Part shown: in pieces, positions 1 through 14,030 of the stretch
How positions within the stretch are numbered: the stretch's first letter is position 1
Layout: the number at the start of each line of letters is the position of its first letter
DNA from: Chlorophyllum brunneum
Taxonomy: Eukaryota > Basidiomycota > Agaricomycetes > Agaricales > Agaricaceae
Assembly: GCA_963576785.1 (NCBI GenBank)
Contig: OY756147.1
Coordinates: 310,001-374,000 of the forward strand
Direction: 5' to 3'
DNA: 64,000 bases
The notes under the pieces: generated by a model
Seen by the model: the letters and a program-made list of their open reading frames with translations, nothing else
What the model was told of the DNA's origin: nothing
Databases searched by the model: none
Translations under genes and position numbers: made by a program

Positions 1-803
1 GCTTCATGTGAGGAGAAATTGCGACCCGTGTATGCGAGTTCGCGGATAAGTGAGTGGTTGCCAGTGATCTTGGGGAGGAAAGCGAGGGAGCCGATGTCTG
101 CTGCCATACCGATGTCGACTTCCTATATGGCACACAATATCAATACGTGAATATGAAAGAGAAGATCGAGCGCACTTTAATTGCAAACACGCTATTCTCA
201 GCGGCGTACCGTATATCACAGCTACATAGAATGTCCACTCCAAGGCCAATAACGGGTCCGTGTGCAGCAGCTATGACGGGGAATGGTGCTCTCTCGGGGA
301 TCGTAATTGCGTCTTGAAATTTTGTGATGAGCTTGTGCATGGCGAGGGAAGCACGGGCACCGTCTCTTGTCGTATCGGATGTCTCTTCGCCCAAAGCGGA
401 TGCTTCGTTTACTGTGTTATAAGGGTGAGTGCAAGTTGAATTTGAGGAAGGATATGGAACGTACGGTCCAATCCTGCGGTGAAGATCCTTGGGAGACTTG
501 AAGCAAGGACTAATGCACGGACATCATACCCGTCTTCGATGAGGTCGCCAAAAAGCTTGCCATAGGCCTTCCAAGACCTATAGTCAGCCTATGAGCCTCG
601 CCTGGATACCTTTGCAGACTGTTGTTGCGTTGGATACGTACTCGCCATTGAAAGCGTTCACGGGAGGCCTAGGTTACAAACACCGGGGTCAGAAGAAACG
701 AAAGAAGGAACGCGAAGCTGATAGTGCACCGAGAAAGTTCGACAAGGAGAACGTGAGGATGTGGTTCTGTGACCTTGAGCCATTTAGAAGAATACTGCGC
801 CAT
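1..803 (-). CDS. ECH1: Delta(3,5)-Delta(2,4)-dienoyl-CoA isomerase, 5' part (runs off the left edge)
   Basis: Crotonase-fold enzyme that moves double bonds in dienoyl-CoA during beta-oxidation of unsaturated fatty acids, normally in peroxisomes or mitochondria. Five exons on the minus strand read as one frame: 803-730, 668-642, 577-465, 411-176 and 122-1, with phases that match at each junction; 190 codons are visible. The start is the ATG at 803 (MAQYSSKWLKVTEP). Recognisable blocks are PPVNAFNGE, the oxyanion-hole strand IFTAGLDL, AAAHGPVIGLGVD and KEVDIGMAADIG. The three acidic residues known from rat ECH1 are all present (Asp in GVD, Glu in KEVD, Asp in AAD), which separates it from plain enoyl-CoA hydratases. 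The C-terminus, including any peroxisomal targeting signal, lies outside the window. Confidence 0.9.
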
Positions 804-2271
804 TGTGGTAGTTGCCTATGTCATTCTCGTCGGACTCTTGGACAACGGCAATCGAAATCATGCGTAGTTGCGCTCTATCACGTGGTACCTCCCAGGCCGA
901 GTGGCACCGACTTCTGGTTGTTGCTGGATACCCCACAACGCCACGTCTCCGTTGGACTGACCTCCCGTAGTACGGGACAAGTTCCTTTTTTGCAATATCT
1001 GATATCGAGGAATTTGGTGGTCGCCAGCTCGATCCCGGGGTAAGCACGGTTCTAGAGTAGTATCAAGACCGCTACCTCCTAGCGGTTTCCCCATGCGAAC
1101 CGACTCTGCCCTACAGTCACTTCCTCGAGCATTCCACTGTGTCTGGGGTTCCGTGTTTGGTCCGAGGGGGTGGGGACACTGGTGCGAACGAAATACCACC
1201 GACTTGTACCCCGCCTCGCCCAGTCTCTCCGCTCGTCCGCAGATTGGAGTACCACGACCCGTTCGATACCACGTAAAATACCCAGAGTCCCCAGACAGGC
1301 TATTGCCTGAGCCGATTGAATGTCCGTCTACTCTTTGTATTGGCCTTTGTGGAATATTTGCGTGGAAGGACCCATGAACAGTATCTTGGTTACTTCGACC
1401 ATATCTTCGGTCATGCAAGTCAGGACAATGCAATCACAAGCTGGTCCCTTTGACTCCATTGTGCAAGTACCTTTGTCGCTGATACTAGTCTATGATCTGA
1501 TAATATCACTTTCAGCCTTCGGTGCCGAAACGCAGATTCCAACTTAGGGGTTTGTACTGAGAGTGGCAAAGAAAGCACTAGGCCAAGAGCACAAGAACAT
1601 GCACAAGAATCTTCTCTAATGGGGACTAAGGCTGAGGGGGGGCTTCTACTTGACGCAAGTTACAGGATTGCCGATCCCTCGTGAGCAGTTACGCGCGGCT
1701 TTGAATTCAAGCTTTGACACGCCCTACCAACGCTCAATACAAATCGGCAAGAGCACCATTTGAACCTTCCCGGCAGTCATCTTAGTTGTGGGATTTTCAC
1801 GGTATTCCGCTAAGCAGCCCAATTTACCTGGGATAGCAACCTTACGTGCTCGAACCTATCGATTCCCCGTGCTAGGTAAATGGGGAAGAGAGGTTATCTC
1901 ATCAGGAACCTCTGGGGTTTCTGCATTCCAAAAATGAAACATTTTGGAGATATTGCCTATTCCAATCTGACGCCAAGCCACCTCAGAGACGACGCAAGAT
2001 CCTTCCTGATACGCTATCAGGCTGAAACGAGGAGATATAATCCTTGTCTCGTAATTAAGGTCCGGCGCGATCTTTGCGAGGTGCACATAGCTTATCGAGT
2101 TCCAGGATCGGTAAGAGCGATTGAATGATGTGGTACCTCGCGAGACCATTCATCGGACCGACGGAATACCTAAAGCCGATCGTCAAGTGGGAGTCGCTCA
2201 AAATAACCTTGCGAACGAACTATAAGAATATGGCCAAATTCGCTTCCAAGAGTTGTCCTCGCTTTCTCCAG
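804..2271. other. Intergenic region between divergent genes, nothing recognised
   Basis: About 1.5 kb between the start of the isomerase gene (minus) and the start of the transporter gene (plus), so it should hold both promoters. Open frames occur on both strands around 860-1430 and 1860-2150, but I see no family motif or consistent exon pattern in them and treat them as chance frames or unrecognised relics. Confidence 0.5.
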
Positions 2272-4015
2272 ATGTCTCCATCCGCAGGTGCTCTCATATG
2301 GATTTCGTGCAGGCCGTTGATTCGCCTGTACGTTCGCTATTGCTCAGGCCCAAGTGAATAAGTGTTCGACAACGTCGGTTTTATAGGGCAGCTGGCGTAG
2401 CGAGTGGATTCTTGATCACAAAGGCAGATATTTTCCCACCCGTAGCTGCTCGAGGTGCTGGCCAGGTTGCACTGAACATCACACTCCCTTCCCTCCTATT
2501 TTCCAAAATCGTACCCGCATTTACAACAGATAACATAAAAGCACTGGGTGAGTGCGTATTATGCCCCGATAACGACAACAAGCTGAGTTCTCGATAGGCC
2601 CCCTGGTGCTTGTTGCCGTACTATACGAAGCACTTGGAATCGCCCTCGCCAGTTTTATCAAGCAATTCTTTTGGGTTCCGCACCGGTTTCGATTCGGACT
2701 TCTGATTGCGGGGGGATGGGGGAATGTGGGAGACGTGGGTACGTTCACCCAAACCGTTCAATCCGTCGGACTGATATTACCTTTCAGCAACCGCTGTTAT
2801 CTTGAGCCTCACCGGAAACGCCCCTTTCCAAGGAATAGAAGATCAGAACCTCGCAGTCGCCTATATTTCCGTCTTTATCCTTGTTTTCATCGTGAGTTGA
2901 TGAGAAGAGTCGTCCTTGAGCAGTCAAACTGACAAGAAATTCCGGGGATATTAGATCACTCTGTTCCCGCTTGGTTTTCATCGTTGGTTAGTGTGGGATT
3001 TTGCAGGTCCGGATGTTGAATCCGAGGCCATGCAGGCCAAAATTAAGGCCCGGCGGCAACGTGTTCTGCGCTTCTTTCTATTAAAAGGGCGCCAAGGAAC
3101 ATCATTACCCCAGTCAGAAGCCTCACCTCGCGATGAGGAAAAGGCTGTCGTCCCTGCTGAGATGACCCAACAGTCGACTTCCAACAATCAATTCTCTATT
3201 CCAGATGACAGCACCACTGTCGTCATGTCTCCCCATGACCCTTTCAATACCTCTCCAGAACCGCTGCAGGGACTAAATCCCCAAACAACGAACACGAACG
3301 TCAGCACTGCCGAGAAAACACCATCTCCAGTGCCAACTGTTTCTCCTACACTGAGTCGGACATGGTCGCATCGTATGCGCATTACATATCACTACTGTCT
3401 TTCTTCGGTGAAGGGCATGTTCAACCCCGTCTCGGTAGCGATTTACGTCTCTCTTCCTATTTCTCTGGTACCTAAACTCAAGGCGCTTTTTATCGAAGTC
3501 CCTGGCGTCCACATGCCTCCTGCACCTGACGGTCAACCTCCACTTGCATTTATCCAAGATATTGCTACGTTTATAGGTGGAGCGTCAATCCCTATCGGAT
3601 TGATATGTCTCGGTTCTTCGCTGGCCCGGCTGAATGTTCCTTTGAACCAATGGCGTAAGCTACCTGTTGGTGCCATTTCGTGCTTAGCCATTGGAAAGAT
3701 GGTCATCACCCCCGTGCTTGGCGTTCTAATCTGCCATGGCTTGGTTCAATCTGGAGTTATCTTCAAGGACGATAGAGTGCTTATTTTTGTTTGCATGTAA
3801 GCTCCGTTATCTCTGCTTCTCTGCCGCAGACAACTCAAAGGTCATATAGGTTCTTTTCATGTCTTCCAACGGCCACGACCCAAGTGTATCTCACGCAAGT
3901 GTATAGTGGCACAGGAACGGCTGAACACCTTGCCGCTTTCCTGATTCCTCAATATGTCCTTATGTTCATTTCAATGACAGCATTGAATGTATACGCCATT
4001 CACACCCTGTTTTGA
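2272..4015 (+). CDS. Auxin efflux carrier (AEC) family membrane transporter
   Basis: Integral membrane protein of the AEC/PIN-like family (PF03547), related to yeast ECM3 and PILS-type carriers; the substrate in fungi is not known. Six exons: 2272-2327, 2387-2547, 2598-2738, 2788-2891, 2955-3796 and 3850-4015. They sum to 1470 nt (489 aa) and keep frame throughout. The N-terminal half has the membrane segments around SGFLITKADIFPPVAARG, LNITLPSLLFSKIVPAF and FGLLIAGGWGNVGDV, the hallmark of the fold. A hydrophilic loop of about 130 residues rich in Ser, Thr and Pro follows (about 3030-3370). The C-terminal bundle ends with SCLPTATTQVYLTQVYSG. The ATG at 2272 starts right at the conserved MSPSAGALIW block. 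The gene looks intact. Confidence 0.9.
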
Positions 4016-4385
4016 CGAATTCCCATTGAGCACTGTAACGGTTATATCCAGATGTTCCACCATCCATCATACATAAAGGCTTCATAAAAATTGCTTTCCT
4101 AATACGCTTCGAACTGCATTGAACATGTGACAAAGCTCCTCGAAGACTCGCACTTCCAGGCGTTAAGATTCTCGAGTAACCGCCGGGGGGCAGTCACACC
4201 ACCTCGATAAGACGAAGGAGTTGCCGACAATCTTGTCCAAGTCGTTGGATGATATTTTCATGCCTTGGACTCTGGATATGGTACCCCCGTGACAAACTCA
4301 ACGAAAAGATTCAATGCTGGGTTGGGAATTCTACTACCAATGTTACCTAGTTCTTGTGTTTAGAATAATCGTCCTGGATCCGTAG
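4016..4385. other. Intergenic, between convergent genes
   Basis: About 370 bases between the tail-to-tail ends of the transporter and the pseudokinase gene. It should hold both 3' ends. No gene, repeat or RNA seen. Confidence 0.5.
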
Positions 4386-6916
4386 TCAATTAATTCCACT
4401 ATATATTTTATTCATTGTCTTCGTAATCTTCTTGAACCGAGGCCGTAAATCAGGGGATAAATTCCAACAAGCTTCGATGAAGGGTAGGATCTCGAGTTTC
4501 GATGCCGCCTCTCGTGAAAACTCGGGACGAATATTTTCCTCTGCAAAAACAATCTAGTCACAAAAAGTCCAACTGTCCAGTTATAGCCGTATAGGACACT
4601 CGCCTAAAACTCCATGACGGACTTCCTCGTCACTCCAGTATGGCCAAGGGATTTCACCAAAATTGAGCACCTCCGTACAAAATACGCCGTACGCGTATAT
4701 ATCAATGAAGTCTCTCAGCGTGACCTCACCTCTTAAAACCTCGGGGGCTTGCCATCGAATAGGATCTACGGGAAGGATTTGCTCTGTCAACCCATGTTGT
4801 ACAGATATGTAAATACTTACAACGTATTTCTCCACCACCATCTCGGCCTGTCTCATTGAGGTCTAAGCTGTATTTTAGATCCGATATCAGGCAGTTCAAG
4901 TTGCTATCTATAAGAACGTTCGAAGCCTGACCAGATCCGTTAGCTGAACACTTAGCTCACAGGATAAAGGCCAGAACATACTTTTAGGTTTCCATGCAGG
5001 ATTCGCCTAGAGTGAAGGTACTCCATTCCTTTCGCCGTATCGAAAAATATCCCCCTTTGATCCAAGCGTTTAGGCCCATCTGACATCCCACGGTAGTTCC
5101 ATTGTGTTTGTCTGAGATAAGAGGAGATGCTGCCATGAGGAAGGAATGGGCTTATTGCATATTCCACTCTGGTGTCTTCACTCGCTCCAATCGTCGTTCC
5201 TCTACTGGTAAACTCTAGAATATTAGGATGTTTGAGTCTTTTCCATATCTCAATTTCATTCGCTGCGAAATCTTGGGTGTTCCTTGTGGTAGTTGTGGTC
5301 GATGCGTAGATTTTGACAGCAATTACTTCGTTCCTCCACACCGCCTTGTATACCCGTGAGAGAGGACCCTGCCCAACTACATGCATGAGGAGAATGTCGG
5401 AGCTATTTGGCGTTCAGTTGTCTGTCCAGCCGCTGGTCTGGTGAAGTAAATGGCAGCTCACAATGGAATTTCTACCTCATTCACATCCGCTTCCACTTTG
5501 TGGCGTGAGCCACCGACAGTTTCAAAGTCAGCGAGCGGCCATGATTTACTCCTCGTCGCCTTCCGAGCACGATGCTTTAGATTCTCAATGTCTCTCTCCC
5601 TATCCCTGCGATTTTGCTCTCTTTGAAGCCGGAAGATTGTATCAGTCAAATCTTCTGCGGACAAGTTGAGGACGTGTGACTCTCCAAAAATGGGTGGCAG
5701 CGGCGTGGTTGTAGAGGGATAAGGCGAGCGTAATTCTTCGAGAGAATTAAGGACCCGGAGGAGGATGGCAGACTATCATACCGTGTGAGTTATCGCGGGG
5801 CATACTCACAGGCACATGGACATCTCACCGAAAAGGAACGCAGGCAGTCATCCAACGCTCGGTGACAGTCGTCAATCTGCTGCAAGATTTCGTCACTGAA
5901 CCTCAATCGATTCAACCAGTTATATTCATTGAGTTTGCCAGCGACATCCAGGATTCTCAAGAATGCCCTACAGTCAGAACTTAGTTACAAGAAACGAAGG
6001 TCTGATTCTGTACGTCTGCGAACTTACTGCTCTATTCGTTGGAGCGGTATTGGAATTTGTCCTTTCACGAAAGGAGATACTTCTCGCTCGATATCATCGT
6101 AAAGCGCATCTACAATGGTCGCACAGCGGCGAACGAGTGTCAAACATTCTTCCTGGTTGGTCTGTTGCTATATCAATAACGTGGAGAGCTGAAAGGACTA
6201 GAAGATCTCACTCTGAGTTTCTCCACCACATCCCATATATTCAAAAGGAGTTTGACTGCACCATCTAAACCAAATGGGAGAACTCCACGTAGAAGTTCTG
6301 CCACACCGTGGGTAAGTTCAAGGGCGCCCCTCGATACTGTTTTAATGGTGTCCGAAACACACTGAGGGTAGATTCAGCCGCCAAGGTGTACTCAAAGTAT
6401 GTTTAGCACTACGCACCGCTCGCGTCGACTCCACCTTCTTCAATCTGTGCTTTGACAATTCTGCAGAAAGTTGCCCATTGGAACCAAGATCTGCAGACGT
6501 TGTGTCTGATGTTACCGAGGAAGGTCTAGTTGTTGCCACGCGTTGGATTCTGGGACTCCCGTTGGTGGTATCCCTGCGGAAAAGCGAGGGACCTAGGTGG
6601 GACAGGCTTTGAAGGTAGGTATGAGATACGCTTCAGATCCCCATACCAGCTCTCTAGTAGTGGTAGAAACGTACCTTGGACCTTCTTCATCCGTGTTCAG
6701 CGGCCCTGGAGATTCGGTTTCACTGGTCGAAGAAGGAGCCTGGGGACTCAATCTGTCCCGTATCACATATCCAATGCTCCTCAAACTCTGAAGGGGGCTG
6801 TTCCTATGGGACGGTAGAGTGCCAAATAATGCGCTATCGTTAGGTAAAGACCGCGACGTGTCGGATGCGGTATCCGAAGAGTCTGGGTCTGGGGACCTGT
6901 GGATATTAATATTCAT
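4386..6916 (-). CDS. MLKL-like protein: N-terminal helical (HeLo/MLKL-NTD type) domain plus degenerate protein kinase domain
   Basis: A multi-exon minus-strand gene. From the N-terminus: a Ser/Pro-rich segment of about 110 residues (6916-6590); a helical domain encoded by exons of about 6366-6212, 6161-6028 and 5967-5829, containing SDTIKTVSRGALELTHGVA, LLNIWDVVEKLR, NQEECLTLVRRCATIVDAL and IEQAFLRILDVAGKLNEY; a charged linker (LQREQNRRDRERDIENLKH, near 5600); and a kinase fold (5386-4386). The helical part resembles the four-helix MLKL N-terminal domain often fused to kinases in agarics. In the kinase part the glycine loop (GQGPLSRVYKAVW), the lysine (VIAVKIY) and the helix C glutamate are present, but HRD is HGN and DFG is DLK, so catalysis is unlikely. 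APE (WQAPEVL) and the terminal CWNLSPDLRPRF are kept, and the frame ends at TGA 4386-4388. The last intron boundary (near 4580) and some middle junctions are not resolved. Confidence 0.75.
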
Positions 6917-7800
6917 TTCGTGGACGACGACGGCGAGTGGACGAAGGGGCTGGAAGGTGGATGAGCCGGATAGGTCAGACAGGTAGCTTTTTCAATCAGA
7001 GAACTCGTAATCTGTCATCAGCATCAGCCGGCCCCGCAGCGCCACGGGCATGGCGCTGCCATGCACTCTCACCATATTTTGAACGTGCATACCATTATCA
7101 TAGTGCATCTTGTTGACGTACAGCACGTTGGCATCCTCGAAGAGTTAGATAACACAGTGCGCATTGGATATTCCGTGTTCTGGTTGGCTGGCATCAGCTG
7201 CGAATGTTCGCCACTAGTGTAAGCCGTCCTGGGAGCAGAATCCTTCGCCATCAGTGGAGAAGCGAGGAAACTCGACGTGGTTCTCACGGAGACGAAAACC
7301 ATCAGACACAAAACGCAGCGTTGACGATGAAATAGATTGATCATACCATATATAACGATCATGTTTGCCGTCCATAACTGACTTCCTGATTAAATCACTA
7401 AACCCTCCTGATAGGCGTAACCCAATGCGATCGGAAGTTCGGGGAGGCAATGAAGTAGAGAATACTGGTTGCTTCTGTCCACGTGATGTGAGATAAGCAC
7501 AAGCCCCACAGCGGACCGTACATGGGCTCAGGTTCTCACCGTAATAGGTCCTCGAAAGTTGTCTTTGGAAGAATACTTGCGGCTCACTAAACAAAAGCCA
7601 ATCAGAATCATTCCAGATGTGCAAGTTCCAGATGTTCTCGACAAAAGGGGAATACAAATCATTAAAGAGGCATGTGAACGGACATAGATAGGGCTACTGA
7701 CTGAGGTTTGTCATCATGAAAGCAAAGAAGATCCGTGGAAAGTCTGGTTAACTTTTAGGGGCCTTGCCAATAACCAGCTGACTATCCATGACAGTATGAG
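6917..7800. other. Intergenic region with an unrecognised minus-strand open frame (7214-7657)
   Basis: Between the pseudokinase 5' end and the ALDH promoter. A 147-codon minus-strand frame (7657-7214) contains possible splice signals and the peptide SLPPRTSDRIGLRLSGGFSD, and a second frame overlaps it at 7069-7362. I recognise no family in either, so this may be a small gene, the 5' leader of the pseudokinase, or chance. Confidence 0.25.
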
Positions 7801-7808
7801 TATATAAA
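7801..7808 (+). promoter_or_regulatory. TATA box of the aldehyde dehydrogenase gene
   Basis: TATATAAA lies 44 bases upstream of the ALDH ATG at 7852, a normal spacing for a short fungal leader. Inferred from motif and position only. Confidence 0.5.
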
Positions 7809-7851
7809 CCCATGTCGTCAAGCTTGGGAACTCCACAATCTACCTTCCACC

Positions 7852-9841
<1,990 letters not shown>

Positions 9842-10558
9842 AAGTTGAAGCTGTCGGAATTGTGTATTATTACATTTGTCTATACCTATGCCTTATCGTG
9901 GAATATGTAGTTATGAATTCAACAACTGGTTTTCGCTTGGTCGCCCTGGGCTGAGATAATATCCAGTTGATCAGAAGAGTTGGGCTTGTGGCAAGGGCCC
10001 TGGGAGACTGGTGTGGTCATGAATTGGGGCTCCGCCAATCAGTTTGAAGGCGCTGTAAACGGGATTCCTTCCGACATAAATCATTAGTCCGCCATCGACG
10101 CACCACAATCTGCCAGGACGCCGCAGGTTACTTGCAGAGTGTGTAAGGAGCAGCAAAACATCGCGCGCCGAAGGGGTTACATACCGTGTGTACACTCGGA
10201 ACATGGTCATCATCGGATAACTATCTACCTGCCCAACTTCTTCTGAGCAAGCGCCTGTACCTAGGAATGGACTTCTAGAATCCGGACGTCATCTTAGTGC
10301 GCTCAAGAAGGCGTACAGCTCGTTGTCATTTCTTTAAAATCTGCTCATTGTAAGGCGTAATTACAACGGTCGCTTGGCCTTCTTGGGATTCCATCTACAG
10401 CTGGAAACGACTCGGCTACAGTCTGCCTCGTGCTAGGTCCTCGGCTACTTGCGTGGACTTCCTTTCGCTGGCTGTGCAGTACGGCATTTCATTGCCTCAC
10501 AGCAATACTCTTTCTTTCCAACCATTATCAACGAGCTATCCTGTTACTGATCCTCACC
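9842..10558. other. Intergenic region with a possible 3' exon relic on the minus strand (9971-10136)
   Basis: Between ALDH and NACHT gene A. On the minus strand a frame with GRLWCVDGGLMIYVGRNPVY follows a possible 3' splice site at about 10137. It may be the tail of a lost gene, but I cannot assign it. No other feature seen. Confidence 0.25.
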
Positions 10559-13500
10559 ATGGAACGGTCTGAACTATTCGGGATTGGGGGGTCGTCCGGC
10601 GGATACAATGCCCAGATGCTACCCCAACCGTCCACGCCATATTCACGTTCGACGGGAGAACCCATTGCCCGTCCCTTTACCACCGGTTCCTCTACCACAG
10701 CTTCTTCGTATTCCTCGTCGTATCAACATGGCTGGTACGATTGTCTACCAGACCCTTATCCGAACGACACACACCGATCCACCGGGCAAGCTACGGAATC
10801 TATAGCAAACCTACATTCATCTAGCGTTGTATTCCATCCCCGAGCTGGAAGCGTACCACTCGGGGTCCCTGCGGAGCACCTACCTAGCTCGTATCCTCAC
10901 CTACCTCCCTCTATGGCACGATCACCCATGGATCCGCACTACTCCCAGCCTCCTTTCCCAGCCTCTCAACATCCTATATGGGATCCTTCGTTATATCCAC
11001 CGCCTCAGATGAACATGCCTCCGCAACCCTTCGCGGGCATCTCCCCTTCCCATCACACATTCAACAACCGGAGCCGTCCCAGACAGAGGGCTCATCCATA
11101 CTCGACCGACCGACATCCTGCTCACACTCGATATTCTCCTATACCCCAACGCCCTCCAAACGTCCCAACCGTTCACCCTGGGACCCAATTTCCACCTCAC
11201 TTTTCGCCAGGTTCTGCCCGTCAGCTATCGATTGCGTCGGCCTTATCTCACCTTGATATGAGGGAGCCGAAACTAGAGTATGAATGTTCTGATGAGTGGT
11301 TCCAGCACCCTCGTGTAGAAGGTTCCTTCAGTGGTGCTCATGATTTCGTAATGAACAACCCTGTTCTGAACGATATCAAAATTCACAATTCTGATAAGTG
11401 TGAGATATTACACGATATCTGAGTCATTCTTGTATGCTGAGTATATTGTCGTTTATTCTAGTTATGTCGGAATTTCTGAAGGAAACATTACCGGGAGCGG
11501 CGTTCGACTCTTCTGTGCGCGACCCCCCTCCACGGTGTCATCCCGAGACCCGGCTGACTATCGTCAACCAGACGCAAGAATTCATAGTCAAATGCGATGT
11601 TGAGAAGAGGATACTCTGGATTGTCGGGCCGGCGGGGGTTGGAAAGTCAGCGATCATGCAGACCGTTGCTGAGGCTCCGTTCACCGATATTCCGAATGTC
11701 ATGCTGGGCGGGTCTATCTTCTTCTCTATCAAAGGACGTAGCGATGGATCAAAGGCCATTACAACCCTCGCATATCAGCTCGCAGTCAAACAGCCACCTT
11801 ATCGCCAATTCATCGAAAACGAGATTTCCAACGATCCGTCACTACTTTACGCGTCGGTGGCTGTGCAATTCAACAAGTTCATTGTGGAACCGTTCGTTCA
11901 ACGATTCTCGAATCCCCGTCGTATCCGTTTCTTCATTCTCATTGATGGCCTGGATGAGTGCGAGAGTCATCATTCCCAATGCGAGCTTCTCAGACTCATC
12001 TCTGATTTCTGCGTCACGTACCCCACCTCACCTCTTGCGTGGGTTGTCGCTAGTCGCCCGGAGCCTCACATCACGTCGTTCTTCTCCAGTGATGAAGTCA
12101 TACCATCATATGAGAAACAAGAGGTCAAGGTCGATTCAAATGAAGCCTGTGAAGACGTCGAACGCTTCCTCCGCGGCGAGCTGAAGAGGATCCAGATGAA
12201 ATCACCCGCACTCAAAGATCTCCGACAGTGGCCTACGGAACATGATTTTTTACAATTGGCCTATGCTTCGAAGGGGTTATTTGTCTATGCCTCCACCGTG
12301 GTCAAGTTTATCGATGATCCAGCCTATGGTGACCCAGCTTCACAGCTCGAGCAGGTGCTAGAAGGCATTGATACCAATCCCAAGTGGCTCGTGGAGGGAA
12401 AACCACATCCGATGGCGCTTCTCGATGCACTGTACAACCAGATCCTCTCTAGAGTTCCTCCTGATGCTATGAATAACACTAGAAAGTTGCTTCTTCTATT
12501 GTTTGATGGTTTGGGGCTCTCGAACTCGTCGTGGAAGGACGAGAGTATGACGGCGATGTGCAATTGGCTGGGAATGACAAAGAACGCCGCTTACGGCGCC
12601 ACACATCATCTGCGCTCTGTTCTTGACGTTCCTGATGCAGACGACGCTGGCACCCGTACGCTTCGATGTTTTCATAAATCATTCACCGATTACCTTGCGG
12701 ACGTTGAGCGATCAAAGTTCTGCCCGGGTATCGATAGTGCGGTGCAGGAACTCAACTCTTCATGTGCACGCAGAATCCTCGAGGAGGCGCCAAATGGTAC
12801 GACCCGTTGTCTTATATTCGGAGCTATTACTGAAGATTTACATATACAGGTACTCTCGAACATGGACCGGGTACGACTGCTGATATCTCTCTCTCATGGT
12901 CAAGAGATGAGCAGCTGCATGATAACTCTATGAGGTCCCGGATATACCGCTATGCAGCCGACTGGACTGTCAGAGGCCTCACTGAAAACATGCCAGCATT
13001 TCATAATCCATTCTTCATTCGTGCACTAACTGGATTTACCGAATTACTTGTTAACAGTGATTTCCGGTCGTTTCTATTTGTAAGTCTTTTGTTTTGCTTG
13101 ATCTTCCCTAGGTCGTTGAAACTGTGAGCCTCAGGATAAATCCCGGCGATCCGAGTTCATGCGGCACAACGTGCTCAAGCAGATACCAATTGGAATGCTT
13201 GATTCCCTCGGCATCCCAAAAGACGAGTATGTTGATTATCAATTCAAGTGTCCTGCGGCGACCATGGCTACAATACCTGAACCACAGGACCCCACTTGCT
13301 GGGTGAGTATAGCACTTTCACGTCTGCATTTCACTTACCAGTTGTGCTTGGCGCAGCATGTCCGGAAAGGGGATTTCAAGAAAGGCGAAGACCAGGATTG
13401 GGCCACGAGCATTTGGCTACGCAATGAGTGTAACTGTCCGAAACGCTTCTTCGACCATTTTGAAAGTAGGAAGACGCAGTCCCCGAATGACCTTGTTACG

Positions 13501-13620
13501 GTTTTCATCTCCTTGGCCCTCGGAGGCTACGTAGAATGTCGCTTCATTAATCCGGAGGTCGGTGTGGCGGAGTGGACATACACCGTGCCCTATTGTTTCC
13601 CATCGCGTACAGGGCTTTAG
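10559..13620 (+). CDS. NACHT-domain NLR-like protein, copy A
   Basis: STAND-class ATPase, of the type used in fungal non-self recognition. Five exons (10559-11399, 11462-12796, 12850-13079, 13135-13302, 13357-13620) give 945 aa in frame. Residues 1-250 are Pro/Ser-rich and look disordered (ATG at 10559, MERSELFGIGG). The block EGSFSGAHDFVMNNPVLND follows. The NACHT domain starts after AAFDSSVRDPPPRCHP, with Walker A GPAGVGKSAIMQT, Walker B FFILIDGLDECE and the sensor-like ASRPEPHIT. A winged-helix-like end has FHKSFTDYLADVERSKFC. The last three exons encode a conserved region I do not recognise (IYRYAADWTVRGLTENMPAF; NCPKRFFDHF; DLVTVFISLALGGYVE; VAEWTYTVPYCFPS). No WD40, ankyrin or TPR repeats are present. 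Unlike D, F and H, the intron inside the N-terminal part has lost its GTGAGT donor and reads through in frame (about 11230-11295). Confidence 0.88.
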
Positions 13621-13769
13621 GATCGTATAGTTTACTAGGTGTCACCACGATTATCTAGAAATTGTACCGCACAGTGTCGATTCTGCTGGTTAGTGAGAAG
13701 TGGGATGGATTCGAAACCTCGAAGATACCAAAATGTTGATGAATGTATTGCGATACCAGAAGAACGCAA

Positions 13770-14030
13770 GGAGGAAACAGTTTTGCCCCCTCCCGTATCT
13801 GCCCTGAAAACCTTTCATCTTAGCCTCACTAGCGTCACCCCCGAAATACTTTGTGAGTCTACCTATAGTGTCCCGACTGCACTAGTAAGAGCCATTAATG
13901 TATTGCGCCGAATGCTATGATATACCATACCAGGAACACGTCTCGTACTATGTATGGTTGCAATTTCTCGTCGTTGGAACGCAGTGACGGGGTGGGGAGT
14001 CCTTCTCAGAATAATGCAACTCATTAAGCG
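13770..14030. repeat. Downstream flank of NACHT copy A, duplicated at 18190-18430
   Basis: This stretch aligns by eye with 18190-18430: shared words include AAACAGTTTT, CCGAAATACTTT, GTGTCCCGAC, CTCGT and CTCAGAA in the same order and strand. It shows that the 3' flank of copy A was copied together with gene sequence. Between the end of A (13620) and 13770 nothing else is seen. Confidence 0.6.

Noticed and set aside
858..1433. Long minus-strand open frame (191 codons) next to the isomerase gene
   Set aside because: No family motif, composition like a chance frame, and it overlaps the 5' region of the isomerase gene without any exon pattern.
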